Shown: positions 1 to 6,786, counted from the first letter of the stretch. The stretch is DNA of 10,741 nucleotides from Bacillota bacterium (GCA_020059765.1 JAGVBM010000151.1:1-10741), one strand, 5' to 3'. Notes: a model not told the origin generated them from the sequence alone. Numbers and translations: made by a program.

Positions 1-593
1 AGAGGCTTGTCCCCTTTTTGGGAGCGGGGAATCAGCCCGAATTCGTGCAAAATCTGTTTCCCCGTTTCTTTCGGGAACAAACGGGTATCAATGGAAAGTG
101 CGGGATCTGCCGTCACTTGGATGGACGGTTTCGTCACCCCAAGCCGTTTCAGATCGTCGTGGGATTTGTCATCCCGCACGGTAATCATGTCGACCTTGTT
201 GACGATCATTCGAATCAGCCGTTTCGACAAAGAACGGTTGATTGGCCCGAAACCTTGTGCGTAAAAGACAACCGGTTTCCCAAAAAATTTGGCCAAGGCG
301 ACAATTCCCAAGTAATAAATAACGCTGCGGGGACTGCTGACATCCTGCAGCAATGAACCGCCCCCCATGACCAACAGGTCGGAACGGATTAATTCACGCA
401 GAATCACGGGCATGCTCCAACGGTCGAAAGCGGGAATTCCGAACAGTTCTTCGGTTCGTTCGGGTTGATTGGACAAAACAGCGATGTCCGCTTGCGGACG
501 AAGCTTGCGAATCGCGGACAAGATTCCGAACAGAACCGTATCGTCTCCCAGATTGTCAAATCCGTAATACCCGGAAATCAGAATCCGCGCCAT
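1..593 (-). CDS. csaB: CsaB-type polysaccharide pyruvyltransferase, N-terminal part (runs off the window)
   Basis: The reverse strand is open from an ATG at 593-591 to the window edge: 197 codons and no stop, so the C-terminal part is missing. The product begins MARILISGYYGFDNLGDD, the N-terminal Gly-Tyr-Tyr-Gly-Phe motif of CsaB proteins. It also has MGGGSLLQD (about residue 85), FYAQGFGPI (about 115), TVRDDKS (about 145) and TADPA (about 165), all typical of the polysaccharide pyruvyltransferase family. Known family role: CsaB transfers pyruvate from phosphoenolpyruvate to a ManNAc-type residue of the secondary cell wall polymer, making the ligand for SLH-domain S-layer proteins. An AAAGGTGG ribosome binding site lies just upstream of the ATG. 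The divergent tagA-like neighbour supports the assignment, since it would supply ManNAc to the same polymer. The family call is firm; the exact substrate is inferred. Confidence 0.9.
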   Translation of the reverse strand, partial: MARILISGYYGFDNLGDDTVLFGILSAIRKLRPQADIAVLSNQPERTEELFGIPAFDRWSMPVILRELIRSDLLVMGGGSLLQDVSSPRSVIYYLGIVALAKFFGKPVVFYAQGFGPINRSLSKRLIRMIVNKVDMITVRDDKSHDDLKRLGVTKPSIQVTADPALSIDTRLFPKETGKQILHEFGLIPRSQKGDKP

Positions 594-634
594 CTCTTGC
601 CCACCTTTCCGAACGTACCCGAAAACACACGATT

Positions 635-663
635 AGTATATCAGGTACGCCCCATTCTGGAAA
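635..663 (-). promoter_or_regulatory. sigma-A-type promoter of csaB
   Basis: On the reverse strand, TTTCCA (663-658; 4 of 6 matches to the -35 consensus) is followed after exactly 17 bases by TATACT (640-635; 5 of 6 matches to the -10 consensus). Transcription would start near 628, leaving a leader of about 35 bases that contains the AAAGGTGG ribosome binding site. The elements were read by eye, without a scoring model. Confidence 0.6.
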
Positions 664-815
664 GTGAGAAGGCGAAAGATACAAGGAAGCGGGACGGCTC
701 GCAAAGGGACCAGCCGGGTAGCCCGATCGGACGGAATGTGGTATTTTCTTGTCAAGCAGCAAGAACGCAAATCAGTTTCCTCGCTGTTGTAATATGGTTG
801 CGGAGGAATGAACCG

Positions 816-1592
816 ATGTCCGGTACAAACGGCGCTGAACAGGCGAAACGGCCAATTGCACCCATTCTCGGAGTGCCCTTCAGCACTCTTGCTTTTGGCG
901 ATATCATTTCACTGATTTTGGCATGGATGGAAGGCGGCACTCCCCGGCAGGTGGTTACAGCCAATCCGGAGATTGTCATGCGTGCCCGGGAGGATGAACG
1001 GCTGTGGACGATTTTGCAGCAAGCGGATTTGATCACCCCTGACGGGATCGGCGCCGTGTATGCCTCCCGTTTGATGGGGTATCCCATGGAGGGACGTGTC
1101 ACCGGTGCAGACGTGTTGCCCCATTTGCTGGATCGCGCCAATCAGAAAGGATGGACGGTCTACATTCTAGGAGCAAGTTCGGAATCATTCCGGCGGGCGC
1201 TGGTCAATTTGACCGGTCTGTATTCTGACGTTTCTTTTCAAGGACGGGACGGTTATTTTAAAGAAGAAGAACTTCCGGGGATCCTTGCGGAGATTCGCGC
1301 ATATTCGCCTTGTCTGTTGTTGGTGGGTCTTGGCATGGGCAAACAGGAAACATTTATTGCCGATCACATGCATGACCTCAGGGTGCCGGTCTCCATTGGG
1401 ATCGGAGGCATGATCGATGTGTACGCGGGAACGGTAAAACGGGCGCCTTTGTTTTGGCGGCGCATGCATTTGGAATGGTTGTACCGCTTGTTGAAACAAC
1501 CGAGCCGCTGGCGCAGACAGCTTGTGCTTCCGAAGTTTGCCCTCGCTGTGCTGAAAGACCGGTTTTTCTTCAAAAATAGGCAGGAAATGTAG
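816..1592 (+). CDS. tagA: WecG/TagA/CpsF family glycosyltransferase (GT26), probable UDP-ManNAc transferase
   Basis: This is a 258-residue membrane-associated glycosyltransferase. The family transfers N-acetylmannosamine from UDP-ManNAc to undecaprenyl-PP-GlcNAc, the committed step of wall teichoic acid or secondary wall polymer linkage synthesis. Visible motifs are TANPEIVMRA (48-57), TPDGIG (74-79, containing Asp76, the position of the proposed catalytic base in TagA), RVTGAD (94-99), GLGMGKQE (171-178), GIGGMIDVYAG (195-205) and the arginine-rich C-terminal tail RAPLFWRRMHLEWLYRLL (209-226) that contacts membrane and substrate in TagA. The reading frame is open further upstream, from about 465, but that part covers csaB and its promoter. 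The start at 816 has a GGAGG site at 802-806 and gives the normal family length. It diverges from csaB, consistent with a shared secondary wall polymer pathway. No clear promoter was found ahead of it. Confidence 0.9.
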   Translation: MSGTNGAEQAKRPIAPILGVPFSTLAFGDIISLILAWMEGGTPRQVVTANPEIVMRAREDERLWTILQQADLITPDGIGAVYASRLMGYPMEGRVTGADVLPHLLDRANQKGWTVYILGASSESFRRALVNLTGLYSDVSFQGRDGYFKEEELPGILAEIRAYSPCLLLVGLGMGKQETFIADHMHDLRVPVSIGIGGMIDVYAGTVKRAPLFWRRMHLEWLYRLLKQPSRWRRQLVLPKFALAVLKDRFFFKNRQEM

Positions 1593-1642
1593 GAAAATGC
1601 GTCGAATACCAACGAGAAACCACCAATGGGAGGACGTAAACC

Positions 1643-2119
1643 ATGTTTTTTCGCAAACGGACGGCCTTTTTTGGAACAATGGCGTTGACGTTGGTTGCAG
1701 GATTCATGCTGGGTCAAATCGGACAAGCGGGCACCCCTTCCACACCCGGTTCCGCCGATGATCCGATCGTTACAAAAAGTTACGTCGATGAGAAACTCGC
1801 GCAATTGACAGGTGGCAATTCGGGGAATACCGGTTCTTCTGGCGGCGGCTTTAAGGTATTGGTGATGAAACAGGGACAAACTTTGAAGGCGTCGACAGAA
1901 GCGGGGCTGGAAGTCATTGTGCGGAACGGAAACGTGGCAGCCATCCAGGGGCAACTGGGAGGGTTGTCGGACGTAACGGGCGGAGCCGATTTGACGGGCG
2001 GCACTACGATAATGGCGAACCACCTGCTGATTTTTGCCAGAAATGACGGACGGGGGATTCAAGTGAATTCGGCCGGGGATACTTACGTGTTGGTTCGCGG
2101 CGCTTACACCCTCCAGTAA
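1643..2119 (+). CDS. small secreted protein of unknown function
   Basis: I do not recognise an assigned function for this 158-residue protein. It begins with a classic signal peptide: FRKR basic residues at 3-6, a hydrophobic core at 8-24 and a probable cleavage site after GQA (27-29). The mature part starts with a Pro/Ser/Thr-rich stretch, then DPIVTKSYVDEKL (40-52), a short amphipathic helix-like element. A Gly/Ser/Asn-rich linker (57-69) follows, then a beta-rich C-terminal domain of about 88 residues. That domain contains LEVIVRNGNVAAI, GGLSDVTGGADL, ANHLLIFARNDGRGI and a final YVLVRGAYTL. The layout suggests an exported wall-associated or extracellular protein with one small beta domain. 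It lies 50 bases after the tagA-like gene with a GGGAGGA site at 1628-1634, so the two are probably cotranscribed and the role may be in envelope assembly. No transmembrane anchor beyond the signal and no LPXTG motif is seen. Confidence 0.85.
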   Translation: MFFRKRTAFFGTMALTLVAGFMLGQIGQAGTPSTPGSADDPIVTKSYVDEKLAQLTGGNSGNTGSSGGGFKVLVMKQGQTLKASTEAGLEVIVRNGNVAAIQGQLGGLSDVTGGADLTGGTTIMANHLLIFARNDGRGIQVNSAGDTYVLVRGAYTLQ

Positions 2120-2183
2120 AATTGGCATTGTGCGGTCACATTTTGCATGTATCGCCAGCTATTACCCGTACGACCATGTTTTT

Positions 2184-2199
2184 AGCAGGGTATCCTGCT
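2184..2199 (+). repeat. short perfect hairpin ahead of the spore protein gene
   Basis: AGCAGG (2184-2189), loop GTAT, CCTGCT (2194-2199) form a perfect 6-bp stem in the 143-base gap between the secreted-protein gene and the spore protein gene. No T tract follows on the plus strand, so it is not a standard terminator. A role as an operator or mRNA hairpin is possible but unsupported. No confident sigma-G promoter was found in the gap by eye. Confidence 0.3.
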
Positions 2200-2262
2200 G
2201 CCATGTGAGCAAACTAGGGATACCGGGTTACCAATCCGGAATTCTCAGAGGAGGGGATTCAC

Positions 2263-2493
2263 ATGGCAAAAGGTCAGAAGCGCAACGTATTGTTGAATCC
2301 GGCTGCCCACAAAGCGCTGGATGACATGAAATACGAAATAGCGGCTGAACTGGGGCTCCCGGTCTACCAAGGCAGTGAAGACTACTGGGGTGAGATCCGT
2401 ACGCGTGACGCAGGCGCAGTCGGAGGAACGATCACCCGTCGACTGGTTGCCATGGCTCAACAAACGCTGGCCAACGGACAACAAAAAGGGTGA
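2263..2493 (+). CDS. alpha/beta-type small acid-soluble spore protein
   Basis: This 76-residue protein belongs to the family that coats and protects DNA in dormant spores and is degraded by the Gpr protease at germination. The evidence is NVLLNPAAHKALDDMKYEIAAELGL (8-32), which contains the KYEIAAE Gpr-cleavage-type sequence, and the C-terminal signature VGGTITRRLVAMAQQ (53-67). Between them, PVYQGSEDYWGEIRTRDAGA is several residues longer than in SspA-type proteins and resembles the WGGIRAKDAGN region of SspF. This is therefore a longer variant rather than a plain SspA/B type. The ATG is preceded by an AGAGGAGGGG ribosome binding site. The gene stands alone and is followed by a hairpin terminator. 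Expression late in the forespore from sigma-G is expected for the family, though no clear sigma-G promoter was identified. Confidence 0.92.
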   Translation: MAKGQKRNVLLNPAAHKALDDMKYEIAAELGLPVYQGSEDYWGEIRTRDAGAVGGTITRRLVAMAQQTLANGQQKG

Positions 2494-2542
2494 CAGGACA
2501 ATCAAATATCGTCTTTCCTAATTGAATATACGTTTTAAATGG

Positions 2543-2580
2543 GAGCGCCCGCGGCTGACGGGTGCTCTGTCGTTTCTATT
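2543..2580 (+). terminator. probable intrinsic terminator of the spore protein gene
   Basis: GAGCGCCCG (2543-2551), a 7-base loop and CGGGTGCTC (2559-2567) form a 9-bp GC-rich stem with one G-U pair. The T-rich but interrupted run TGTCGTTTCTATTTGTT follows. It lies 50 bases after the spore protein stop codon. Confidence 0.7.
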
Positions 2581-2683
2581 TGTTCCCGAACCCGTTTCCG
2601 AATATACGGCTGAAAAGCGGATTTTTCGAAGTTGCTGCCGGCATGAATAGGCGGCCTGCCCTTGTTGAAATCTAATGGAAAGA

Positions 2684-2712
2684 TTGACAGCGAGATGAAA
2701 GTAGGATAGTAT
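2684..2712 (+). promoter_or_regulatory. sigma-A-type promoter of metK
   Basis: A perfect -35 box TTGACA (2684-2689) is followed after 17 bases by TAGTAT (2707-2712), which matches 4 of 6 bases of the -10 consensus. Transcription would start near 2719, leaving a leader of about 44 bases. That is too short for a SAM riboswitch. The remainder of the 269-base gap (2494-2762) holds the upstream terminator and nothing else recognisable. Confidence 0.65.
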
Positions 2713-2762
2713 TTTTCATTGACTTAAATTCGATTCAACATGTATTCCAAGGGGGGATTCTT

Positions 2763-3959
2763 GTGGCGGCTCGACGTTACTTGTTCACTTCGGAATCTGT
2801 TACCGAAGGACACCCAGATAAAATTTGCGACCAAATTTCTGATGCCGTTCTGGATGCTATTCTGGCTAAGGACCCAAACGCTCGCGTTGCATGCGAAACA
2901 TCGGTGACCACCGGTTTGGTGCTGGTTGCCGGTGAAATTACCACCAATACATATGTGGACATCCCGAAAGTCGTGCGGGAAACCATTCGCGAAATCGGGT
3001 ATACGCGGGCGAAATTCGGATTTGACGCCGATACCTGCGCCGTCATTACCTCGATCGACGAACAGTCTGCAGATATTGCAATGGGCGTCAATCAAGCGTT
3101 GGAAGCAAGAGAAGGTTCGATGACCGATGCCGAGATTGAAGCCATCGGTGCCGGAGATCAGGGCTTGATGTTCGGCTTTGCCGTGAATGAGACGGAAGAA
3201 TTGATGCCGATGCCGATTTCTTTGGCGCACAAACTGTCACATCGTTTGTCGGAAGTGCGGAAAAACGGCACGCTGGATTATTTGCGACCGGACGGAAAAA
3301 CACAAGTTACCGTCGAATATGAGGACGGCAAACCGGTTCGTATCGACACGATTGTCATCTCGACACAGCATGCGGAGGACATTGAACATTCGCAGATTGA
3401 GAAAGACATGCTTGAATATGTTATCAAACCGGTTGTGCCGGCTCACCTGCTGCGTCAGGATACGAAATATTTTATCAACCCGACAGGCCGTTTTGTCATT
3501 GGCGGTCCGCAAGGGGATGCCGGTTTGACGGGACGCAAGATCATCGTTGACACTTATGGCGGTTACGCCCGTCACGGCGGCGGCGCTTTCTCCGGAAAAG
3601 ACCCGACGAAAGTGGACCGTTCCGCTGCGTACGCGGCGCGGTATGTTGCAAAAAACATTGTGGCTGCGGGCCTTGCCGACAAGTGTGAAGTGCAATTGGC
3701 ATACGCCATTGGAGTGGCGCGTCCGGTTTCGGTCATGGTGGACACGTTTGGTACCGGCAAAGTGGAAGAAGACTTGATCGTCGAATTGGTGCAAGAAAAC
3801 TTTGATCTGCGGCCTGCAGGCATCATCAAAGAGCTGGACTTGCGTCGGCCGATTTACCATCAAACTGCTGCGTACGGTCATTTTGGCCGCACCGACATCG
3901 ACCTTCCGTGGGAGCGTACGGACAAGGCAGAGCTGCTGCGATCCAAAGCGGGCTTGTAA
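2763..3959 (+). CDS. metK: S-adenosylmethionine synthetase
   Basis: This cytoplasmic enzyme of 398 residues, the full family length, makes S-adenosylmethionine from methionine and ATP, releasing phosphate and diphosphate. Visible landmarks are ESVTEGHPDKICDQISD (11-27, with the catalytic His17 and metal-binding Asp19 region), signature 1 GAGDQGLMFG (129-138), INPTGRFVIGGPQGDAGLTGRKI (238-260), and signature 2 GGGAFSGKD (272-280) followed by PTKVDRS. The start is a GTG preceded by an AAGGGGGG ribosome binding site. The gene is monocistronic, with its own promoter upstream and a strong hairpin downstream. Many Bacillota metK genes are controlled by an S-box (SAM-I) riboswitch, but no S-box-like sequence is visible in the gap ahead of this one. 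Confidence 0.98.
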   Translation: MAARRYLFTSESVTEGHPDKICDQISDAVLDAILAKDPNARVACETSVTTGLVLVAGEITTNTYVDIPKVVRETIREIGYTRAKFGFDADTCAVITSIDEQSADIAMGVNQALEAREGSMTDAEIEAIGAGDQGLMFGFAVNETEELMPMPISLAHKLSHRLSEVRKNGTLDYLRPDGKTQVTVEYEDGKPVRIDTIVISTQHAEDIEHSQIEKDMLEYVIKPVVPAHLLRQDTKYFINPTGRFVIGGPQGDAGLTGRKIIVDTYGGYARHGGGAFSGKDPTKVDRSAAYAARYVAKNIVAAGLADKCEVQLAYAIGVARPVSVMVDTFGTGKVEEDLIVELVQENFDLRPAGIIKELDLRRPIYHQTAAYGHFGRTDIDLPWERTDKAELLRSKAGL

Positions 3960-4020
3960 GCACCCCCATAAAATCCCACTCCCGGTTCGAATTCTATAGC
4001 ATCACCCTTACCCCATTGCA

Positions 4021-4060
4021 GGAGGGCATGGCAGAACGGCCATGCCCTTCTTAATTTCTC
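4021..4060 (+). terminator. intrinsic terminator of metK
   Basis: GGAGGGCATGGC (4021-4032), a 6-base loop and GCCATGCCCTTC (4039-4050) form a 12-bp stem with one G-U pair, followed by the T-rich run TTAATTTCTCTCC. It lies 61 bases after the metK stop. The rest of the 225-base gap before degS (about 4060-4170) contains TTGACA at 4094-4099 but no matching -10 box at a suitable distance, so the degS promoter is unresolved. Confidence 0.75.
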
Positions 4061-4184
4061 TCCTCAGACTTCAACGACAAGTGTCGATATTTTTTGACAG
4101 AAAGTTAGCCCCGACAAGCAGGAAATTAGGTCTTGCTTATGGAATAAATAGGACAAAAGCATCAGATTATGAGGGGGTTCGTTC

Positions 4185-5366
4185 GTGTCAACTTCCATCG
4201 ACACCCGGCTCCTGGACAATGTGATCTCCAATACGCTGCATGCTATCGAAACCGGAACGAGACAGATTTTTGAAATTGCAGATGCTTCACGCAAGGAATA
4301 CCAATCCTTGGAACGTGACGTGGCTGCCGTTCAGATTCAGGTGTACGATTCGGTGACTGAAGTGGATCGATTGGAGAACGCATTACGAAAGGCTCGACAG
4401 CGGTTGGTGTTTGTCAATAAGAACTACGAGAAGTATACGGAAGCACAAGCCAAACAGGTGTATGAAGATACGATGGAATTACAGGCTCAGCTCCTGGTGG
4501 TTCGAGAAAGGGAGAAACAGCTTCGAACCAAACGGGATGAATTGTCGATGCGTTTGAAGAACCTTGGCGAGTTGGTAGCCAAAGCGGAAGCAACCTGCAC
4601 GCAATTAAGTGTTGCATACCACTATTTGTCCGGTGAACAGCAAGAAATCGGGCTGATGCTCCAATCGGTGGAAGAGAAAAGGTACCTGGGGATCCGCGTG
4701 ATCCAGGCGCAAGAGGAAGAGCGTCGGCGATTGGCCCGGGAGATACATGACGGGCCGGCGCAAATGATGGCCAATGTCGTGTTGCGCGCTGAGATCTGTG
4801 AACGGGTTCTGGAACGGGATATTGATCTCGTGCGGGACGAATTGAAAGAACTGAAGCAAATGGTTCGAGACAGTTTGGTGGAAGTTCGGCAGATTATCTT
4901 TGATCTCCGGCCGATGGAATTGGATGACTTGGGACTTTCCCCCACTTTACGTCGCTATCTTGCCAAATTCCAGGAAAAGCACGATATTCAGACCCATTTC
5001 GTGCATATCGGGGAAGAACGCAGAATCAGCGCCCCGCTTGAGGTTGCTGTTTTCCGTGCGGTGCAAGAAGCGCTTAATAATATTTGGAAACATTCAATGG
5101 CTAGTCTTGCCACCGTTAAGTTGGAAATGACAATGTCGGAAGTCATTGTACATATTACAGACAACGGGAAAGGGTTTGATATCAACCAAACCAAGGGCAA
5201 TAGGGAAAAGGGGCATTACGGGTTGTTGGGGATTCAGGAGAGGATTCAACTGCTTGGGGGTCATGTGGAATTCCGTTCAACAATCGGAGAGGGAACCAAG
5301 GTACTTATTACTCTGCCGATATCAGACCAAGGAGGCATTGGAGTTGAACCTTCAGAGTCCGATTAG
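4185..5366 (+). CDS. degS: DegS-type sensor histidine kinase (cytoplasmic)
   Basis: This 393-residue soluble histidine kinase is the likely partner of the response regulator DegU encoded next to it. Residues 1-165 form a long coiled-coil sensor region rich in Glu, Arg, Lys and Gln with no transmembrane segment, as in DegS. The HisKA_3 dimerisation domain has EEERRRLAREIHDGPAQ (177-193) with the phospho-acceptor His188 (His189 in Bacillus subtilis DegS). The ATPase domain shows an N box QEALNNIWKHS (294-304), a G1 box DNGKGF (326-331) and GLLGIQERI (346-354). The start is a GTG at 4185, with a GAGGGGG site at 4171-4177. In B. subtilis the pair controls exoenzymes, competence, biofilm and motility; the stimulus here is unknown. 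The last 23 bases overlap degU. Confidence 0.95.
   Translation: MSTSIDTRLLDNVISNTLHAIETGTRQIFEIADASRKEYQSLERDVAAVQIQVYDSVTEVDRLENALRKARQRLVFVNKNYEKYTEAQAKQVYEDTMELQAQLLVVREREKQLRTKRDELSMRLKNLGELVAKAEATCTQLSVAYHYLSGEQQEIGLMLQSVEEKRYLGIRVIQAQEEERRRLAREIHDGPAQMMANVVLRAEICERVLERDIDLVRDELKELKQMVRDSLVEVRQIIFDLRPMELDDLGLSPTLRRYLAKFQEKHDIQTHFVHIGEERRISAPLEVAVFRAVQEALNNIWKHSMASLATVKLEMTMSEVIVHITDNGKGFDINQTKGNREKGHYGLLGIQERIQLLGGHVEFRSTIGEGTKVLITLPISDQGGIGVEPSESD
5329..5335 (+). promoter_or_regulatory. ribosome binding site that sets the degU TTG start
   Basis: AAGGAGG lies 8 bases before the TTG at 5344 and inside the end of degS. No ATG or GTG is available in the degU frame at a suitable distance. 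The site therefore fixes a TTG start and implies translational coupling with degS. Confidence 0.8.
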
Positions 5367-6048
5367 AGTCGTGCTTGCTGACGACCACACATTATTTCGT
5401 CAAGGATTAAGGCGAATTTTTGAATTGGAAAACGGTTTTTCGATTTTGGGTGAAGCGACAGACGGCAGTCAAGTCGTTTCGCTGGCCGGCGAATTGCAGC
5501 CGGATGTGGTCATTATGGACATCAACATGCCGGAGAAAAATGGAGTCGAAGCCACGAAGCACATCAAAGACATGTACCCCGGTATCAAAGTCCTTATTTT
5601 ATCCATTCATGATGATGAAGCGTACATCTTTGAAACCATTCGGGCTGGGGCAAACGGATATCTGTTGAAAGACGTCGAATCGGAAGTGCTTGTGGAAGCG
5701 GTTCGGCAAGTGGCGAACGGCACGGCGTTCATCCATCCGCAAGTGACCATGAAATTGTTAACCGAGTTCAAACGGTTGAGCCACGGAATGACGAACGGGA
5801 CCGCAGCAGCCGAAGAAACAGCCGCAGCGGTGCAGCGGGATTCTTGGCAGGATCTTTTGACCCAACGGGAGATGGAAATTCTTCGGTTGATGGCAGAAGG
5901 AAAAAGCAATCGAACGATTGGAGAAACGTTATTTATTTCAGAAAAAACAGTCAAAAATCATGTGTCTTCCATTCTGGGCAAATTGGGTGTCGATGATCGG
6001 ACGCAAGCTGTGATTACGGCAGCGCGGCGTGGTTGGGTCAGGTTGTGA
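5344..6048 (+). CDS. degU: DegU-type NarL/FixJ response regulator
   Basis: This is a 234-residue DNA-binding response regulator. The receiver domain (about 7-122) has the acidic pair Asp13-Asp14, phospho-acceptor Asp59 in VVIMDINMP (55-63), Ser87 at the switch position and Lys109 in YLLKD. A variable Ala/Thr-rich linker covers about 146-166. The LuxR-type helix-turn-helix domain begins LLTQREMEILRLMAEGKSN (171-189) and contains ISEKTVKNHVSSILGKLGV (198-216), very close to B. subtilis DegU. The upstream frame is open from 5146 but overlaps degS. The start chosen is TTG at 5344, for which AAGGAGG is ideally spaced and which gives the normal family length. The 23-bp overlap with degS indicates coupled translation and a two-gene signalling unit. 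Confidence 0.95.
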   Translation: MNLQSPIRVVLADDHTLFRQGLRRIFELENGFSILGEATDGSQVVSLAGELQPDVVIMDINMPEKNGVEATKHIKDMYPGIKVLILSIHDDEAYIFETIRAGANGYLLKDVESEVLVEAVRQVANGTAFIHPQVTMKLLTEFKRLSHGMTNGTAAAEETAAAVQRDSWQDLLTQREMEILRLMAEGKSNRTIGETLFISEKTVKNHVSSILGKLGVDDRTQAVITAARRGWVRL

Positions 6049-6102
6049 CGAACACCCGGAACGGGGCGTGCATATATTGGCACCATACAGGAGGTGTCTG
6101 GT

Positions 6103-6540
6103 ATGCTCGCCCTTTTGCTTTGGATTCTGGCGATTTACGGGGTGTTCGAGGGCCTGTCCAGATTCGTTCGCTATTTCAATTCCCGCTCTTCTTTCGATCG
6201 TCGCGTCACGCTTGTCTTGATCGTATACAACGGGGAAGCCTACATGGAAGGCATCTTGCGGATGATTGGCTATAAAGCGGCACTGTCGAGAAAGGATGTA
6301 CGGGTCATGTTGATTGACGCCGGCTCGACCGATGCAACTTGTGAGATTGTGAAACGAATTCGAGAACAGCATGAGGATGATCGAATCACATTGGTACAGA
6401 CAGACAGGGAAGCCGACTCAAATATCTTGTGTCAATTATGGAAGGAAGCGGAATTGAATAGTCCGTTGTTCCTATTTGATCTGCGCGAGTGGCAAAATCA
6501 GAAGAAGATCATGCCTTATTTGACAAGAATTTTCGGTTAA
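6103..6540 (+). CDS. membrane-anchored half-length GT2-like protein
   Basis: This 145-residue protein has one N-terminal hydrophobic segment (1-15, LALLLWILAIYGVF) and then a domain resembling only the first half of family 2 glycosyltransferases. It shows RRVTLVLIVYNGEAYMEGIL, like the LVIPVYNEE start of GT2 enzymes, and VMLIDAGSTDATCEIVKRI, like the VDDGSTDGT nucleotide-binding strand. The chain ends with LFLFDLREWQNQKKIMPYLTRIFG. There is no later acceptor-binding half, no ED or QxxRW motif and no obvious metal-binding DXD. It may be a nucleotide-sugar-binding or regulatory remnant rather than an active transferase. The start is ATG at 6103, set by AGGAGG at 6089-6094, 54 bases after degU, so cotranscription with degSU is likely. 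I see no frameshifted continuation in the 389 bases downstream. The function is unknown. Confidence 0.75.
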   Translation: MLALLLWILAIYGVFEGLSRFVRYFNSRSSFDRRVTLVLIVYNGEAYMEGILRMIGYKAALSRKDVRVMLIDAGSTDATCEIVKRIREQHEDDRITLVQTDREADSNILCQLWKEAELNSPLFLFDLREWQNQKKIMPYLTRIFG

Positions 6541-6573
6541 TTGTCGAACTCGACGAAAAATAGTTCTTGCGCC

Positions 6574-6600
6574 CTATGTACGATTTTGTCGGACTATGTA
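6574..6600 (+). repeat. direct repeat CTATGTA, 20-base period
   Basis: CTATGTA occurs at 6574-6580 and again at 6594-6600, just before the riboswitch and about two helical turns apart. It lies where a promoter for the riboswitch transcript should be, although no convincing -35/-10 pair was found. It could be a regulator site or chance. Confidence 0.25.
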
Positions 6601-6620
6601 AAAATTTAAGTCAAGGATGA

Positions 6621-6719
6621 GTCAATCATCAAGGGCAAACCCGTTCGAAAGACGGGGACGCAAAGCCATGGGTCTAACGTTGGCGCAAGTCAGCAATGAT
6701 AGCCAGGCTGCTGATTGTT
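6621..6719 (+). ncRNA. cyclic di-GMP-I riboswitch aptamer (GEMM-I)
   Basis: The sequence carries the conserved core of class I c-di-GMP riboswitches in order. It has GGGCAAACC (6633-6641), a P2 hairpin with a GAAA tetraloop (6648-6651), GGGACGCAAAGCC (6654-6666), ATGGGTCTAA (6668-6677, tetraloop-receptor side), a P3 hairpin with loop GCAA, and ATGATAGCCAGGCTGCTG (6697-6713 region). The closing P1 helix can form between CAATCA (6623-6628) and TGATTG (6712-6717), with further pairs after one mismatch. Alternative partners exist for both P1 strands: GTCAAT (6621-6626) can pair with ATTGAC (6755-6760), and GATTG (6713-6717) with CAATC (6733-6737). This is what a switching expression platform needs. 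A strong terminator follows about 70 bases downstream, then the PAP2/glycosyltransferase operon. An 86-codon open frame across the region (6617-6877) is a by-product of the structured RNA. Whether the switch turns genes on or off cannot be told by eye. Confidence 0.93.
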
Positions 6720-6740
6720 CCGGTGAATTGCTCAATCCCA

Positions 6741-6767
6741 CAAAAGGTTTCCTCATTGACCCTTTTG
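6741..6767 (+). promoter_or_regulatory. linker hairpin between aptamer and terminator
   Basis: CAAAAGG (6741-6747) and CCTTTTG (6761-6767) form a perfect 7-bp stem. The loop contains ATTGAC, which can alternatively pair with the 5' strand of the riboswitch P1 helix. It is probably part of the riboswitch expression platform; this is inferred from complementarity only. Confidence 0.45.
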
Positions 6768-6786
6768 GAATCCCCCTACCCCCCAC

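Noticed and set aside
749..777. TTGTCA as a -35 box for the tagA-like gene
   Set aside because: The hexamer 17 bases downstream, TCAGTT, does not resemble a -10 box.
465..815. Upstream extension of the tagA-like frame to an ATG at 465
   Set aside because: It runs antisense through csaB and its promoter, lacks a ribosome binding site and would add 117 residues not found in the family.
4075..4096. CGAC-AAGT-GTCG hairpin followed by ATATTTTTT as a second metK terminator
   Set aside because: The stem has only 4 bp, too weak to call, and a much stronger terminator lies just upstream.
6541..6555. GTCG-AACT-CGAC hairpin just after the half-length GT2-like gene as a terminator
   Set aside because: It has a 4-bp stem and is followed by an A-rich rather than T-rich stretch.
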